Below the pieces are notes generated by a model, which did no database searches, was not told the DNA's origin, and was given only the letters and a program-made list of their open reading frames with translations. Below are positions 17,490-26,564 of a stretch of DNA of 64,000 nucleotides, piece by piece. Made by a program: the position numbers and the translations under genes. Origin of the DNA: Amycolatopsis granulosa (GTDB lineage: Bacteria; Actinomycetota; Actinomycetes; Mycobacteriales; Pseudonocardiaceae); NCBI RefSeq assembly GCF_011758745.1, contig NZ_JAANOV010000001.1, positions 434,001 to 498,000 on the forward strand. Reading direction: 5' to 3'. How positions within the stretch are numbered: position 1 is the first letter of the stretch; each line of letters starts with the position of its first letter.

Positions 17490-18266
17490 TCAGCGGCGTT
17501 CCCACGGGATCTGCTCGCCCGCCTCCACGGCGAACGGCAACCGGTTCTCCGCCGGCGGCAGCGGGCAGGTCGCCAGGTCGATGAACGCGCACGGCAGGTT
17601 CACCGCCCGGTTGAAGTCCAGCTCCACCCGGCCCCCCGCGTCCGGCGCCGCGACCGACAGGCTGCGGTTCGCCGCATACGTCGTCACCCCGGACGTCGCG
17701 TCGGTGAACAGCACCGAGAAAGCCGCCGCCCCCTTGCCGTTGAACGCGGTCAGCGCGAACTCCTCGCCCGCACGGGTGAACCGCAGCACCCCCGGTGACG
17801 AATACACGTGCGACAGTCCCTCCACCACCGCCCCGACCGTCACCGCACGCGGCTCGTCGAACGGCTCGAACCGCCCGGGCAGCACCCACGCCGGATCCGG
17901 TTCGTAGGCCGGCACCCCGCGGAACGCCGCCCGCACCGGGGCCGCCGGATCCCGCAATCGCACCAGGTACCCGCCGCGTCGCGCCACCTCCACGACCCGG
18001 TCACCGGCCTTGACCATCTCACCGGGACCGCTCTCGGCCAGCTCGAACCGCGCCGTGCCGGCCACCTCGAGCTCGTCGTCCGGGCCGGCCGACACCACCG
18101 CGGCGGCGCCCTCCTCGTGCCAGGTGCCGGGGATGCCCTCGAACCGCTGCGGCTCCGGCGTCAGCCAATGCCGCGCCGTGATGCTCAACCAGCCGTGCGG
18201 CTCTGCGAGCACCCGCTCCCGTTCGGCGTGCCACTCCCGCCACGCCGCCGCGAACCCGCCACTCAC
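17490..18266 (-). CDS. DUF1684 family protein
   Basis: 258 aa. It shows the DUF1684 pattern: [12 protein letters not shown] near the start, [21 protein letters not shown], then [22 protein letters not shown] and [12 protein letters not shown] at the end, with two conserved Cys. The biochemical function of the family is not known. GTG 18266 overlaps the pafA stop (GTGA); a longer in-frame reading inside pafA is less likely. Its coupling to the Pup ligase gene, which mycobacteria lack as far as I know, is notable. Confidence 0.82.
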   Translation of the reverse strand: MSGGFAAAWREWHAERERVLAEPHGWLSITARHWLTPEPQRFEGIPGTWHEEGAAAVVSAGPDDELEVAGTARFELAESGPGEMVKAGDRVVEVARRGGYLVRLRDPAAPVRAAFRGVPAYEPDPAWVLPGRFEPFDEPRAVTVGAVVEGLSHVYSSPGVLRFTRAGEEFALTAFNGKGAAAFSVLFTDATSGVTTYAANRSLSVAAPDAGGRVELDFNRAVNLPCAFIDLATCPLPPAENRLPFAVEAGEQIPWERR

Positions 18267-19621
18267 AGCGAGCTGATCAGCCGGTCGACGCGCTCGTCCA
18301 CCGCGCGGAACGGGTCCTTGCACAACACGGTCCGCTGCGCCTGGTCGTTCAGCTTCAGGTGCACCCAGTCGACCGTGAAGTCACGCCCCGCGGCCTGCGC
18401 CGCCGCGATGAAATCGCCCCGCAGCTTCGCGCGCGTGGTCTGGGGCGGAGTGTCCTTGGCCAGCTCGATCTCCCCGTCGTCGGTGATCCGCCGCACCAGC
18501 CCCTTGCGCTGCAGCAGGTCGAACAGGCCGCGCCCCCGCCGGATGTCGTGGTAGGCCAGGTCCAGCTGCGCCACCCGCGGGCTGGACAGGTCCAGGTTGT
18601 GCTTGGCCCGGTACCGCTCCACCAGCCGGTGCTTGATCGCCCAGTCGATCTCGGTGTCGATCTTGCCGAAGTCCTGCTGCTCCACCGCGTCCAGCGCGCG
18701 GCCCCACAACTCGACGACCCGCCGCGCGGTCGGGCCGGAATCGTTGGCCTGCACGTGCTGGACGGCACGGCCGTAGTACTCGCGCTGGATGTCCAGAGCC
18801 GAGGCCTCCCGCCCGCCGGCCAGCCGCACCGGGCGCCGCCCGGTCAGGTCGTGGCTGATCTCCCGGATCGCCCGGATCGGGTTGTCCAGCGTGAAGTCCC
18901 GGAACTGGACACCCTGCTCGATCATCTCGAGAACCAGGTTCGCCGTCCCGATCTTCAGCAGGGTCGTCGGCTCGGCCATGTTCGAGTCACCCACGATGAC
19001 GTGCAGCCGGCGGTACCGCTCGGCATCGGCGTGCGGCTCGTCCCGGGTGTTGATGATCGGCCGCGACCGCGTGGTGGCGCTGGACACGCCCTCCCAGATG
19101 TGCTCGGCCCGCTGCGACAGGCAGTACACCGCGCCCCGCGGCGTCTGCAGCACCTTGCCCGCGCCGCAGATCAGCTGGCGGGTCACCAGGAACGGCAGCA
19201 GCACGTCCGCGATCCGGGAGAACTCGCCCGCACGCGTCACCAGGTAGTTCTCGTGGCACCCGTAGGAGTTGCCCGCCGAGTCGGTGTTGTTCTTGAACAG
19301 GAAGATGTCGCCGCCGATACCCTCGTCGGCCAGCCGCCGTTCCGCATCGACCAGCAGGTCCTCGAGGATCCGCTCACCGGCCTTGTCGTGCGTGACGAGC
19401 TGCACCAGGTCGTCACACTCAGCGGTCGCGTACTCGGGGTGCGACCCCACGTCGAGGTAGAGCCGGGAGCCGTTGGACAGGAAGACGTTGGACGAGCGCC
19501 CCCACGACACGACCCGCCGGAACAGGTAGCGCGCCACCTCATCGGGCGAGAGCCGGCGCTGCCCGTGGAACGTGCAGGTGACGCCGAACTCGGTCTCGAT
19601 GCCAAAAATCCGCCGCTGCAT
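18263..19621 (-). CDS. pafA: Pup--protein ligase PafA
   Basis: 452 aa, glutamine-synthetase-like fold. It joins the C-terminal Glu of Pup to substrate lysines using ATP. Visible are the Mg/ATP-binding GIETEFG (Glu9, Glu11), the catalytic Asp57 in [16 protein letters not shown], the [18 protein letters not shown] loop and [20 protein letters not shown]. It lacks the extra Dop loop, which separates it from Dop at 22715. A TAGCAT box lies only 4 nt before the ATG, somewhat short for a leaderless start. First gene of the pafA-DUF1684-pafBC-tat operon. Confidence 0.96.
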   Translation of the reverse strand: MQRRIFGIETEFGVTCTFHGQRRLSPDEVARYLFRRVVSWGRSSNVFLSNGSRLYLDVGSHPEYATAECDDLVQLVTHDKAGERILEDLLVDAERRLADEGIGGDIFLFKNNTDSAGNSYGCHENYLVTRAGEFSRIADVLLPFLVTRQLICGAGKVLQTPRGAVYCLSQRAEHIWEGVSSATTRSRPIINTRDEPHADAERYRRLHVIVGDSNMAEPTTLLKIGTANLVLEMIEQGVQFRDFTLDNPIRAIREISHDLTGRRPVRLAGGREASALDIQREYYGRAVQHVQANDSGPTARRVVELWGRALDAVEQQDFGKIDTEIDWAIKHRLVERYRAKHNLDLSSPRVAQLDLAYHDIRRGRGLFDLLQRKGLVRRITDDGEIELAKDTPPQTTRAKLRGDFIAAAQAAGRDFTVDWVHLKLNDQAQRTVLCKDPFRAVDERVDRLISSL

Positions 19622-19802
19622 CTCTCAATGCTAGGCGCTTTTGGCCCGCCAGCGGTGCGCCGTTCGGGCGGCGACACGCCGCGTGATCGTCGCATCCCGT
19701 GCCCGATCGCCGCGGGCAACGCCGTCACCTGGGGTTTCCCACCACCTCGCCGGAACCACCCGATAGAGTCGGATGGGACTGCGACAGGGGTGATCCGAAA
19801 CC

Positions 19803-20597
19803 GTGACCGGCGACGAGCTGCGAGCCGACTGCTCCCGCTGCGTCGGCCTGTGCTGCGTCGCGCTGCCGTTCGCCGCCTCCGCCGACTTCGCCGTCGACAA
19901 GCCCGCGGGCACCCCCTGCACCAACCTGCTCGCCGACTTCCGCTGCGGCATCCACTCCCGCCTGCGCGCGGAGGGGTTCGCCGGCTGCACTGTCTTCGAC
20001 TGCTTCGGCGCCGGTCAGCGCCTCTCCCAGGACACCTTCGGCGGCCGCGACTGGCGCCAGTCGCCCGAGCTGCGGCAGCCGATGTTCGACGCCTTCCCGG
20101 TGATGCGGCAGCTGCACGAACTGCTGTACTACCTCACCGAGGCACTCCGGCTGCCCGCCGCGCGCCCCATCCACGACGCGCTGCGCGCCGCACTGGACGA
20201 GACCGACCAGCTGGCCCGCGGCGGACCGGCGGACCTGGCCGCGCTCGACGTGACCGCGCACCGCGACCGGGTGAACAGCCTGTTGCTGCAGGCGAGCGAG
20301 CTGACCAGGGGCACGCGCGGGAAGAACCACCGCGGAGCCGACCTCATCGGTGCGAAACTGCGCGGAGCCGACCTCCGGGACGCCAACCTGCGCGGCGCGT
20401 ACCTGATCGGGGCCGACCTGCGCCGCGCCGACCTGCGCCAGGCCGACCTGATCGGCGCCGACCTCCGCGGCGCGAACCTGGCAGGCGCCGACCTGACGGC
20501 CGGCCTGTTCCTCACCCAGGCCCAGGTCAACGCCGCCCGCGGCGACGTCACAACCCGCCTGCCCGAGGCGCTCACGCACCCCGCGCACTGGAGCTGA
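19803..20597 (+). CDS. Pentapeptide-repeat protein with N-terminal Cys cluster
   Basis: 264 aa. The first 70 residues hold eight cysteines (10, 13, 17, 18, 39, 48, 62, 67). CSRCVGLCC matches the CxxCxxxCC pattern of YkgJ-type metal or Fe-S binding domains. Residues 177-232 are about eleven pentapeptide units (A[DN]LRG, ADLIG), which fold into a right-handed beta helix. GTG start. Convergent with prcA and separated from it by the terminator at 20616. Combination of a metal cluster with a pentapeptide helix suggests a DNA- or protein-binding redox protein, but function is unknown. Confidence 0.75.
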   Translation: MTGDELRADCSRCVGLCCVALPFAASADFAVDKPAGTPCTNLLADFRCGIHSRLRAEGFAGCTVFDCFGAGQRLSQDTFGGRDWRQSPELRQPMFDAFPVMRQLHELLYYLTEALRLPAARPIHDALRAALDETDQLARGGPADLAALDVTAHRDRVNSLLLQASELTRGTRGKNHRGADLIGAKLRGADLRDANLRGAYLIGADLRRADLRQADLIGADLRGANLAGADLTAGLFLTQAQVNAARGDVTTRLPEALTHPAHWS

Positions 20598-20615
20598 TCG
20601 GGAGCCGGACGCGAC

Positions 20616-20647
20616 AAGGCCCCCGGAACCGCAGTCCCGAGGGCCTT
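20616..20647. terminator. Bidirectional terminator between pentapeptide gene and prcA
   Basis: AAGGCCC and GGGCCTT arms, extended by CCGG/CCGA pairing, enclose a loop of about 18 nt. It lies 18 nt after the plus-strand stop and 11 nt after the prcA stop. The A-start and T-end make it suitable in both directions. Confidence 0.65.
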
Positions 20648-20658
20648 CCCGAGCAGTG

Positions 20659-21411
20659 TCAGCTCGCCGGCGGCGTCTCGTCGTTCTCCGGCGTCTCCGG
20701 CTTCGCATCACCGGCATCCGCGGGCTGCTCGGGCAGCAGCGCGTCCAACGCCGCGCCCTGGATCCGGCGGAACTTCCGGCCCGGCCGATCCCGGTCCAGC
20801 ACCGCCACCTCCAACTTCAGCGGCGCGCTGTCCCCGTTGTTGCTCACCGCCCGCAGCGCGTCCAGCGCGACCTTCAGCGCGTCCCGCAGCTCCAGGCCGT
20901 CGGAGTAGATCTCCTTGAGCTTGTTCGCCACCGGCTCGGTCTGCCCACCGGTCACGACGTACCTCGGCTCGTCGAAGATCGACCCGTCGTAGGTCAGCCG
21001 GAACAGCTGGTCCTCCTCCGGCGTCGACCCCACCTCGGCCACGCACAGCTCCACCTCGTACGGCTTGAGCTGCTCGGTGAAGATACTGCCCAGCGTCGCC
21101 GCGTAGGCGTTCGCCAGGGCACGCGCCGTCACGTCACGGCGGTCGTACTGGTAGCCCTTCAGATCCGCGTGCCGGATACCCGCCACCCGCAGGTTCTCGT
21201 ACTCGCTGTAGCGGCCGACCGCCGCGAACCCAATCCGGTCGTAGATCTCGGAGATCTTGTGCAGCGTGGTCGACGGGTTCTCCGCCACGAAAAGCACACC
21301 GCTGCGGTACTTCAGCACGACCACACTCCGGCCGCGCGCGATGCCCTTGCGCGCGAGCTCCGAGCGCTCGCGCATCAACTGCTCGGGAGAGGCGTACAGC
21401 GGCAGCGTCAC
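20659..21411 (-). CDS. prcA: 20S proteasome alpha subunit
   Basis: 250 aa. N-terminal gating segment and H0 helix ([22 protein letters not shown]), then the Ntn fold without a catalytic Thr ([35 protein letters not shown] read in parts). The long acidic C-terminal tail ([24 protein letters not shown] in parts) is typical of actinobacterial PrcA. Seven subunits form each outer ring and dock Arc. GTG start with GGAG upstream. 56 nt after prcB. Confidence 0.96.
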   Translation of the reverse strand: MTLPLYASPEQLMRERSELARKGIARGRSVVVLKYRSGVLFVAENPSTTLHKISEIYDRIGFAAVGRYSEYENLRVAGIRHADLKGYQYDRRDVTARALANAYAATLGSIFTEQLKPYEVELCVAEVGSTPEEDQLFRLTYDGSIFDEPRYVVTGGQTEPVANKLKEIYSDGLELRDALKVALDALRAVSNNGDSAPLKLEVAVLDRDRPGRKFRRIQGAALDALLPEQPADAGDAKPETPENDETPPAS

Positions 21412-21467
21412 GGTCAGGCTCCAAAGGTGTTCGAAGGAAGGGGGACTTCGGCGTCAGGCGCCCGCGG

Positions 21468-22328
21468 TCAGGTCCGGCCGCGCGTGGCCTGCTCGGCCCG
21501 GCCCTCGACGACCGCCTCCGCCACCGCGGCGGACTGCTCGTCCGGCAGCCGCACCGAGCCGCGCTCGGCGGTGATCGTCACCAGCGTCGGGAAGATCCGG
21601 CGCACCAGGTCCGGCCCGCCCGTCGCGCTGTCGTCGTCGGCCGCGTCGTACAGCGCCTCGATCGCGGTGCGCACCGCGGTCTCCTCGTCGGCGTCCGGGT
21701 CGTACAGCTTCTTCAGCGACGACTTCGCGAACAACGACCCCGACCCGATCGCGTGGTAACCCGCACGCTCCTCGTACCGGCCGCCGGTCACGTCGTAGGA
21801 CACGATCCGCCCGGCCCGCTTCGGGTCGTCGGCCTCGATGTCGTAACCGACGAACAACGGCAGCGCCGCCAGGCCCGCCATCGCCACGTCCAGGTTGCCC
21901 TTCACCATCGTGGCGAGCTTGTTCGTCTTGCCGTCCAGCGACAGCGGAACGCCCTCGATCTTCTCGTAGTGCGCCAGCTCCACCGCGTAGAGCCGCACCA
22001 GCTCCAGCGCGATACCGGCGCTGCCCGCGATGCCCACCGCGGAGTAGGCATCGGTGACGTGCACCTTGTCCATGTCGCGGGAGGCGATCAGGTTGCCCGA
22101 GGTGGCCCGGCGGTCACCGGCGATCAGCACACCACCGGCGAACGACACGGCCACGATCGTGGTGCCGTGCGGGGCATCCAGCTCGCCCGCCCCGGAGTTC
22201 GGCAGCTGCCGGCGACCCGGCAGCAGGTCAGGCGCCTGCATGCGGAGGAACTCGGCGAACGACGACGTCGTGCTCGAGAAGAAGGCAGCGGGCAGCGCGG
22301 AGCCCGTGGGGCCCGAGGTGTGTTCCAT
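21468..22328 (-). CDS. prcB: 20S proteasome beta subunit
   Basis: 286 aa precursor. A 55-residue propeptide ends at APHG; self-cleavage frees Thr56 ([11 protein letters not shown]), the N-terminal nucleophile. The Asp and Lys/Arg context GDRRATSGN follows. Mature subunits form the inner rings. ATG 22328 (MEHTSG) was preferred over an upstream in-frame codon. Second gene of pup-prcB-prcA. Substrates are pupylated proteins unfolded by Arc. Confidence 0.96.
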   Translation of the reverse strand: MEHTSGPTGSALPAAFFSSTTSSFAEFLRMQAPDLLPGRRQLPNSGAGELDAPHGTTIVAVSFAGGVLIAGDRRATSGNLIASRDMDKVHVTDAYSAVGIAGSAGIALELVRLYAVELAHYEKIEGVPLSLDGKTNKLATMVKGNLDVAMAGLAALPLFVGYDIEADDPKRAGRIVSYDVTGGRYEERAGYHAIGSGSLFAKSSLKKLYDPDADEETAVRTAIEALYDAADDDSATGGPDLVRRIFPTLVTITAERGSVRLPDEQSAAVAEAVVEGRAEQATRGRT

Positions 22329-22449
22329 ACGTGCTCGTGGTTCCCATCGACGAAGTGTGGTGCTCCCGCGGGCCGGAAACCAGCGGGAACACGACAACCG
22401 GCACTACAAGCTACTCAGTGCGACCACCCTAATGGCCGCCGGTGAGCGG

Positions 22450-22644
22450 CTACTCGCCGCCCTTTTGCACGTAGGCGCGCACGAAGTCCTCGGCGTTCTC
22501 CTCGAGCACGTCGTCGATCTCGTCCAGGATCGTGTCGACGTCCTCACCCAGCTTCTCGCGGCGTTCCTGGCCGGCCGGGGCACCACCCTCGACCTCGTCG
22601 TCGGAGCCGCCGCCACCGTGCTTCTCGATCTTCTCCTGAGCCAT
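22450..22644 (-). CDS. pup: Prokaryotic ubiquitin-like protein Pup
   Basis: 64 aa, disordered N-terminus, a central coiled-coil-forming helix (about residues 25-55, with DVDTILDEIDDVLEENAEDF) that binds Arc, and the C-terminus YVQKGGE. The last residue is already Glu, so Dop deamidation is not needed before ligation; in M. tuberculosis Pup ends in Gln. Ribosome site GGGAGGCGAG before ATG. A RecA-NDp-like promoter ends 27 nt upstream. Cotranscribed with prcB and prcA. Confidence 0.97.
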   Translation of the reverse strand: MAQEKIEKHGGGGSDDEVEGGAPAGQERREKLGEDVDTILDEIDDVLEENAEDFVRAYVQKGGE

Positions 22645-22670
22645 CTCGCCTCCCGGTGAGTCCTGCCCCT

Positions 22671-22693
22671 AGCCTACCCAGAGACAACGACAA
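22671..22693 (-). promoter_or_regulatory. RecA-NDp-like (PafBC) promoter of pup-prcBA
   Basis: On the minus strand the sequence is TTGTCGTTG, eight bases, then TAGGCT. The mycobacterial RecA-NDp consensus is TTGTCRGTG-N8-TANNNT; 8 of 9 positions of the upstream block, the spacing and the TANNNT box all match. TAGGCT lies 26 nt before the pup ATG, leaving a leader of about 20 nt with a ribosome site. It implies DNA-damage induction of pup by PafBC, whose genes are 5 kb away. Confidence 0.7.
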
Positions 22694-22714
22694 TCGGTGG
22701 TTTTCCCGCTGCGG

Positions 22715-24217
22715 TCAGTCGGAACCGGTGAGCGCCTCGACCAGCTCCTCCGCCGTCGCCGACTCGTCCAGAAGGCGCCCGACGTGCGCCTTCGTGCCCC
22801 GCAGCGGCTCCAGCGTCGGGATGCGGACCAGGGACTCCTTGCCCACGTCGAAGATCACCGAATCCCAGGACGCGGCCGCGATCGAGGTGGCGTACTTCTC
22901 CAGCGCCCGCCCCCGGAAGTAGGCGCGGGTGTCCTCCGGCGGGTTCGTGATCGCCGCCTGCACCTCCTCCTCGGTGACCAGCCGCTTCATCGAGCCGCGG
23001 GCCACCAGCCGGTTGTACAGGCCCTTCTGCAGCCGCACGTCCGAGTACTGCAGGTCCACCAGGTGCAGCCGCGGCGCCGCCCAGCCCAGGTTGTCACGCT
23101 GCCGGTAACCCTCCAGCAGCCGCAGCTTCGCCGGCCAGTCCAGCCGGTCGGCGCACTCCGCCGGGTCCCGGGCGAGCGCGTCCAGGATCTCACCCCAGAC
23201 CCGCAGCACCTCCTTCGACACCGCGTCCCCGCCCGTGCGCTCCAGGTGCGCCGCGGCCAGCTCGTGATAGGCGAACTGCAGGTCCAGCCCGGTGAACTTG
23301 CGCCCGTTGGCCAGCGACACCTTTGTCTTCAGCGTCGGATCGTGGCTGATCTGGTGCACCGCGCGCACCGGCTCGTCCAGCTTCAGGTCGTCGAACCGCT
23401 GCCCGGCCTCGATCATGTCCAGCACCAGCGCGGTGGTGCCCAGCTTGAGGTACGTCGAGTACTCGGCCATGTTCGCGTCCCCGATGATGACGTGCAGCCG
23501 CCGGTACTTGTCGGCGTCGGCGTGCGGCTCGTCGCGGGTGTTGATGATCCCCCGTTTCAGCGTCGTCTCCAGGCCGACCTCGACCTCGATGTAGTCCGAG
23601 CGCTGCGACAGCTGGAAACCGGCCTCCTCGCCCTGCGGCCCGAGGCCCACGCGACCCGAACCGGTGACCACCTGCCGCGACACGAAGAACGGGGTCAGCC
23701 CGCCGATCACCGAGGTGAACGGGGTGGACCGGGACATCAGGTAGTTCTCGTGGGTGCCGTAGCTGGCGCCCTTGCCGTCGACGTTGTTCTTGTACAGCTG
23801 CAACGGCGGCTGCCCGGGCACGGTGGCCGCCCGCATCGCGGCCTCCTCCATCACCCGCTCCCCCGCCTTGTCCCAGATGACCCCGTCCCGCGGGTTGGTC
23901 ACCTCGGGCGCGGAGTACTCCGGGTGCGCGTGGTCGACGTAGAGCCGGGCGCCGTTGGTCAGGATGACGTTGGCCGCTCCGAGGTCCTCCACGTCCGGGT
24001 CGTGGCCCGGACCGCCCGGTCCGGCCAGGTCGAAGCCCCGGGCGTCGCGCAGCGGCGACTCGACCTCGTAGTCCCACCGCGCACGACGTGCCCTCGGGAT
24101 GTCCGCGGCCGCCGCGTAGGCCAGCACGACCTGCGTCGATGTCAGTACCGGATTGGCCGTCGCGTCGCCCGGCACGGCGATGCCGTACTCGACTTCGGTT
24201 CCCATGATCCGCCGCAT
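22715..24217 (-). CDS. dop: Depupylase/deamidase Dop
   Basis: 500 aa homologue of PafA. It cleaves the isopeptide bond between Pup and substrate. The start GTEVEYGIA carries the ATP/Mg ligands and Asp95 in [15 protein letters not shown] is the catalytic residue. An insertion at about residues 38-80 ([18 protein letters not shown] onward) is the Dop loop absent from Paf[19 protein letters not shown] and [20 protein letters not shown] are conserved. As Pup here ends in Glu, Dop probably serves only as depupylase. TAGGCT 6 nt before the ATG suggests a leaderless mRNA. Confidence 0.96.
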   Translation of the reverse strand: MRRIMGTEVEYGIAVPGDATANPVLTSTQVVLAYAAAADIPRARRARWDYEVESPLRDARGFDLAGPGGPGHDPDVEDLGAANVILTNGARLYVDHAHPEYSAPEVTNPRDGVIWDKAGERVMEEAAMRAATVPGQPPLQLYKNNVDGKGASYGTHENYLMSRSTPFTSVIGGLTPFFVSRQVVTGSGRVGLGPQGEEAGFQLSQRSDYIEVEVGLETTLKRGIINTRDEPHADADKYRRLHVIIGDANMAEYSTYLKLGTTALVLDMIEAGQRFDDLKLDEPVRAVHQISHDPTLKTKVSLANGRKFTGLDLQFAYHELAAAHLERTGGDAVSKEVLRVWGEILDALARDPAECADRLDWPAKLRLLEGYRQRDNLGWAAPRLHLVDLQYSDVRLQKGLYNRLVARGSMKRLVTEEEVQAAITNPPEDTRAYFRGRALEKYATSIAAASWDSVIFDVGKESLVRIPTLEPLRGTKAHVGRLLDESATAEELVEALTGSD

Positions 24218-24223
24218 GTCCCA

Positions 24224-24229
24224 AGCCTA
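24224..24229 (-). promoter_or_regulatory. -10 box TAGGCT of dop
   Basis: TAGGCT ends 6 nt before the dop ATG. It shares the hexamer with the pup promoter but lacks the TTGTC block, so dop would be constitutive and leaderless. Confidence 0.5.
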
Positions 24230-24315
24230 CGGGTCCCGGGCCGCAACGGTGAGGTGGCTACCGGTTGCGACCAGGTGAAGCACAGTGCAGCACGGCCTCT
24301 GGGATGCTGGCCGTG

Positions 24316-24891
24316 ATGGCGCGCGACGCGGACGAACTGGTGGCCCACTACGACGCGGCGGGGACGGTGGTGGGCCGGGTGCGCCGCGCCGAGATGCGCG
24401 CGCACGGTCTCTGGCACGCCGCGACGCTGGTGCTGGTGCGCTCCGGCGACGGTTCCCGGGTCTACGTCCACCGCCGCGCACCGGACAAGGACGTGTTCCC
24501 GGGTCTGCACGACTGCTGGGCGGGCGGGGTCTTCGCCGCCGGCGAAACGCCTGAGCAGGGGGCCGAACGGGAGCTCGCGGAGGAGCTCGGGGTGCGCGGC
24601 GTTCCGCTGGCACCGCTGTTCACGTTCGAGCAGCCGCCGGTGCGGTGCCACTACTTCGCCTACGAGGTGCGCTGGGACGGCCTCATCGCGCACCAGCCGG
24701 AGGAGATCGTCTCCGGCCGCTGGATGTCCCTGGCCGGACTGCGGGCCTGGGCCGAAGACCCGGAAAGCCCTTTCGTGCCCGACGGCAGGTACGCGATCCG
24801 GGAGTGGTTCCGCCGGCGCGGACAAGGCTTTCCGGGGCAGGACCTCAGCTCTGGGGCAGCTTCCCCGCCGCACGGGGGGCCAGGGTCTTGA
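24316..24891 (+). CDS. Nudix hydrolase (IPP isomerase/YfcD-like)
   Basis: About 191 aa. The Nudix box is GGVFAAGETPEQGAERELAEELGV (GX5EX7REXXEEXG; shown in consensus). VYVHRRAPDKDVFPGLHDCW before the box is like YfcD and isopentenyl-diphosphate isomerase, but key IPP-isomerase residues cannot be judged. Start is uncertain between ATG 24304, GTG 24313 and ATG 24316. The last 47 bp overlap the 3' end of the convergent lipoprotein gene, so the two transcripts are antisense there. Confidence 0.8.
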   Translation: MARDADELVAHYDAAGTVVGRVRRAEMRAHGLWHAATLVLVRSGDGSRVYVHRRAPDKDVFPGLHDCWAGGVFAAGETPEQGAERELAEELGVRGVPLAPLFTFEQPPVRCHYFAYEVRWDGLIAHQPEEIVSGRWMSLAGLRAWAEDPESPFVPDGRYAIREWFRRRGQGFPGQDLSSGAASPPHGGPGS

Positions 24892-25462
24892 GGGCCTCCG
24901 CGGCGCGGTTCTGCGTGCTCGCGGTGATCTGCAGGCCCGACAGCACGTGCCCGCCCGCCAGCAGGAGCGTGCAGGTGGTGCCGTCGCACCAGGCACGCAC
25001 GGCTTGCGCACCCGCGGGGCGCGGCACTGTCAGGGCCTGCCCGCCGCAGGCCACGTGTGCCAGCACGTCCCCCGCGCTCCGGTCCAGATAGCCGGTGACC
25101 TGCTGGGTGAGCGTGGAACCGCTGCTGTAGAGCCAGGTCGAGCCACGGGGGTCGCCAGCGGGCACCGCGTCGAAGCAGGAACCGTCGGCGGCGCGGGCGG
25201 CCGCCTCCCGGACGCCCTCGCTCGCCAGGTCCGTCTTGGTCAGCACCGCCGCCGCCACGTCCTGGGCGATGTGGTTCACCGGGCCGTTCGCGGACGCCTG
25301 CTCGACCGGGACGCTGGACGAGGTCGCCGGGGGCACCGGGGACGAGCTGCCCGCACCCGCCGGCTTGTCGTAGTAGGTCTCGAGGTCGTTCGGGCGATCC
25401 GCGCACCCGGTAAGCCCGGTCAGCACGACCGCGGCCAGGACCACCATCCCTCCATGACGCAC
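24845..25462 (-). CDS. Lipoprotein of unknown function
   Basis: 205 aa. Signal peptide with lipobox LTGC (Cys about residue 20), a Ser/Pro/Val-rich linker (about 35-58) and an extracytoplasmic domain with four Cys (SCFDAVPAG, HVACGGQAL, AWCDGTTCTLL), likely two disulfides. The pattern resembles the sensor-like domains of some actinobacterial lipoproteins, but I cannot name it. It lies between the Nudix gene (47-bp convergent overlap) and the aldo-keto reductase gene (51 bp). Confidence 0.75.
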   Translation of the reverse strand: MRHGGMVVLAAVVLTGLTGCADRPNDLETYYDKPAGAGSSSPVPPATSSSVPVEQASANGPVNHIAQDVAAAVLTKTDLASEGVREAAARAADGSCFDAVPAGDPRGSTWLYSSGSTLTQQVTGYLDRSAGDVLAHVACGGQALTVPRPAGAQAVRAWCDGTTCTLLLAGGHVLSGLQITASTQNRAAEALKTLAPRAAGKLPQS

Positions 25463-25513
25463 GGTGACGTTCCCTTCAGTATGCGTTGTGGGCGCTGAGA
25501 TTAATGCAAGCGC

Positions 25514-26488
25514 TCACTGCCACTGCAGCGAGGACCGCCGATCCCAGTAGCGTTGCGCGGGTTCGGCCAGCCCGCGCAGCGCCGCGAGCTCACCCGGCGG
25601 CAGCACGACGGTGGATGCGGCGAGGTTCGCGGCCAGTTGCTGCGGGCTGGACGGGCCGATCAGGACGATGTCCGCCCATGGCTGCGCGAGCACGGCCGCG
25701 ACCGCCACGGCGTCGGGCCCGACGCCGAACCGTTGTGCCAGGCGGCTGATCGCGGGCGGCGGCTCCACCACGAGACGCCCATTGGCGAGGGTTTCCTTCA
25801 CCAGCACCAGGTTCCCGGCGGCGTGTGCCTCCGCCAGGGCCGGTCCGGCGGACGGCTCGAGGAGGTTCCAGGTGGACTGCACGGCCGAGAATACCGGCCG
25901 CCCGGCCACCTCCAGCTCGAACGCCCGCCGGATCGTCGCCGCCTGAGCCGGGCCGGAGGTGGAGAACCCGACCCGCACCCCGTCGTCGCTGAGGGCCGCC
26001 AGCGCCCGCTGCAGCGCCTCGTCGGTGAACAGCGGGCTGTCCACGGTGAGCGAGTGCACCTGGTAGAGGCTGATCGCGGATCCCAGCAGCGCGCGACTTT
26101 CGGTCCACTGGCGGGAAAACACGCCGGCGGAATGCTCCTTGACCTCGTGCATCGTGGCGTCCATGCGCCAGCCGCCGACGTAGGTGTAGCCCCACTTGCT
26201 GGACACCGTGAGGCCACCACGACCAGCACGTTCGCTGACGGCGCCGAGGTCTCCGACGTCCCGGTGCCCGCGCTCGGCCAGCCAGTCGGCGAGGAACTCC
26301 TCGGCGCGGCCGTAGGAGCGGGCCACGTCGATCCAGCGGACGCCGGCCGCGTAGGCCGCGTCGAGCACCGCGAAGGTTGCCTCCCGCATGCTCCGCACGT
26401 CCCGGCGGACCGGGAGCTCAGTGCTTCTGCCGAGGTTGATGTAGGCGGGCCGGCCGAGGGCCGCCAGGCCGAGTCCGATGCGCAGCAG
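25514..26488 (-). CDS. Aldo/keto reductase, probable CTG start
   Basis: 324 aa TIM-barrel NAD(P)H oxidoreductase. The catalytic Asp/Tyr lie in WIDVARSYGRAEEFLADWL and the Lys in SSKWGYTYVGG; the cofactor region is near VLIGPSSPQQLAANLAA. The first ATG or GTG in frame would cut off the first beta strand (LRIGLGLAALGRPAYINLG). The full frame reaches a CTG at 26488 preceded at 6 nt by GGAAAGGA, so a CTG start is the best reading. Upstream lies one copy of the 16-bp repeat (26549-26564), and the small HTH-like gene precedes it. Confidence 0.8.
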   Translation of the reverse strand: MLRIGLGLAALGRPAYINLGRSTELPVRRDVRSMREATFAVLDAAYAAGVRWIDVARSYGRAEEFLADWLAERGHRDVGDLGAVSERAGRGGLTVSSKWGYTYVGGWRMDATMHEVKEHSAGVFSRQWTESRALLGSAISLYQVHSLTVDSPLFTDEALQRALAALSDDGVRVGFSTSGPAQAATIRRAFELEVAGRPVFSAVQSTWNLLEPSAGPALAEAHAAGNLVLVKETLANGRLVVEPPPAISRLAQRFGVGPDAVAVAAVLAQPWADIVLIGPSSPQQLAANLAASTVVLPPGELAALRGLAEPAQRYWDRRSSLQWQ

Positions 26489-26548
26489 ACTGTCCTTTCC
26501 GTGCGGGTTTTTCGCGGCGGCGCGTTCGTCGCGCTAGCAGGCCGCGAC

Positions 26549-26564
26549 GTATAGAACGTTATAC
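26549..26564 (-). promoter_or_regulatory. 16-bp element copy a (GTATAACG-TT-CTATAC on minus strand)
   Basis: One of four copies in the window of GTATAG-NN-CGTTATAC (plus-strand reading), an imperfect palindrome. This copy overlaps the TAA of the small HTH-like gene and lies 60 bp before the aldo-keto reductase start. Its CTATAC arm could provide the -10 box of that gene. Confidence 0.6.

Noticed and set aside
22380-22405. TTGTCGTGT block upstream of prcB as a further RecA-NDp promoter
   Set aside because: No TANNNT box at the required 8-nt distance.
22697-24316. Plus-strand open frame of 539 codons opposite dop
   Set aside because: Antisense shadow of dop; dop has the complete catalytic motifs.
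25505-25518. LacI-like operator TGCAAGCGCTCACT
   Set aside because: Two mismatches to TGNAANCGNTTNCA, it overlaps the stop codon of the aldo-keto reductase gene, and no LacI-family gene is in the window.
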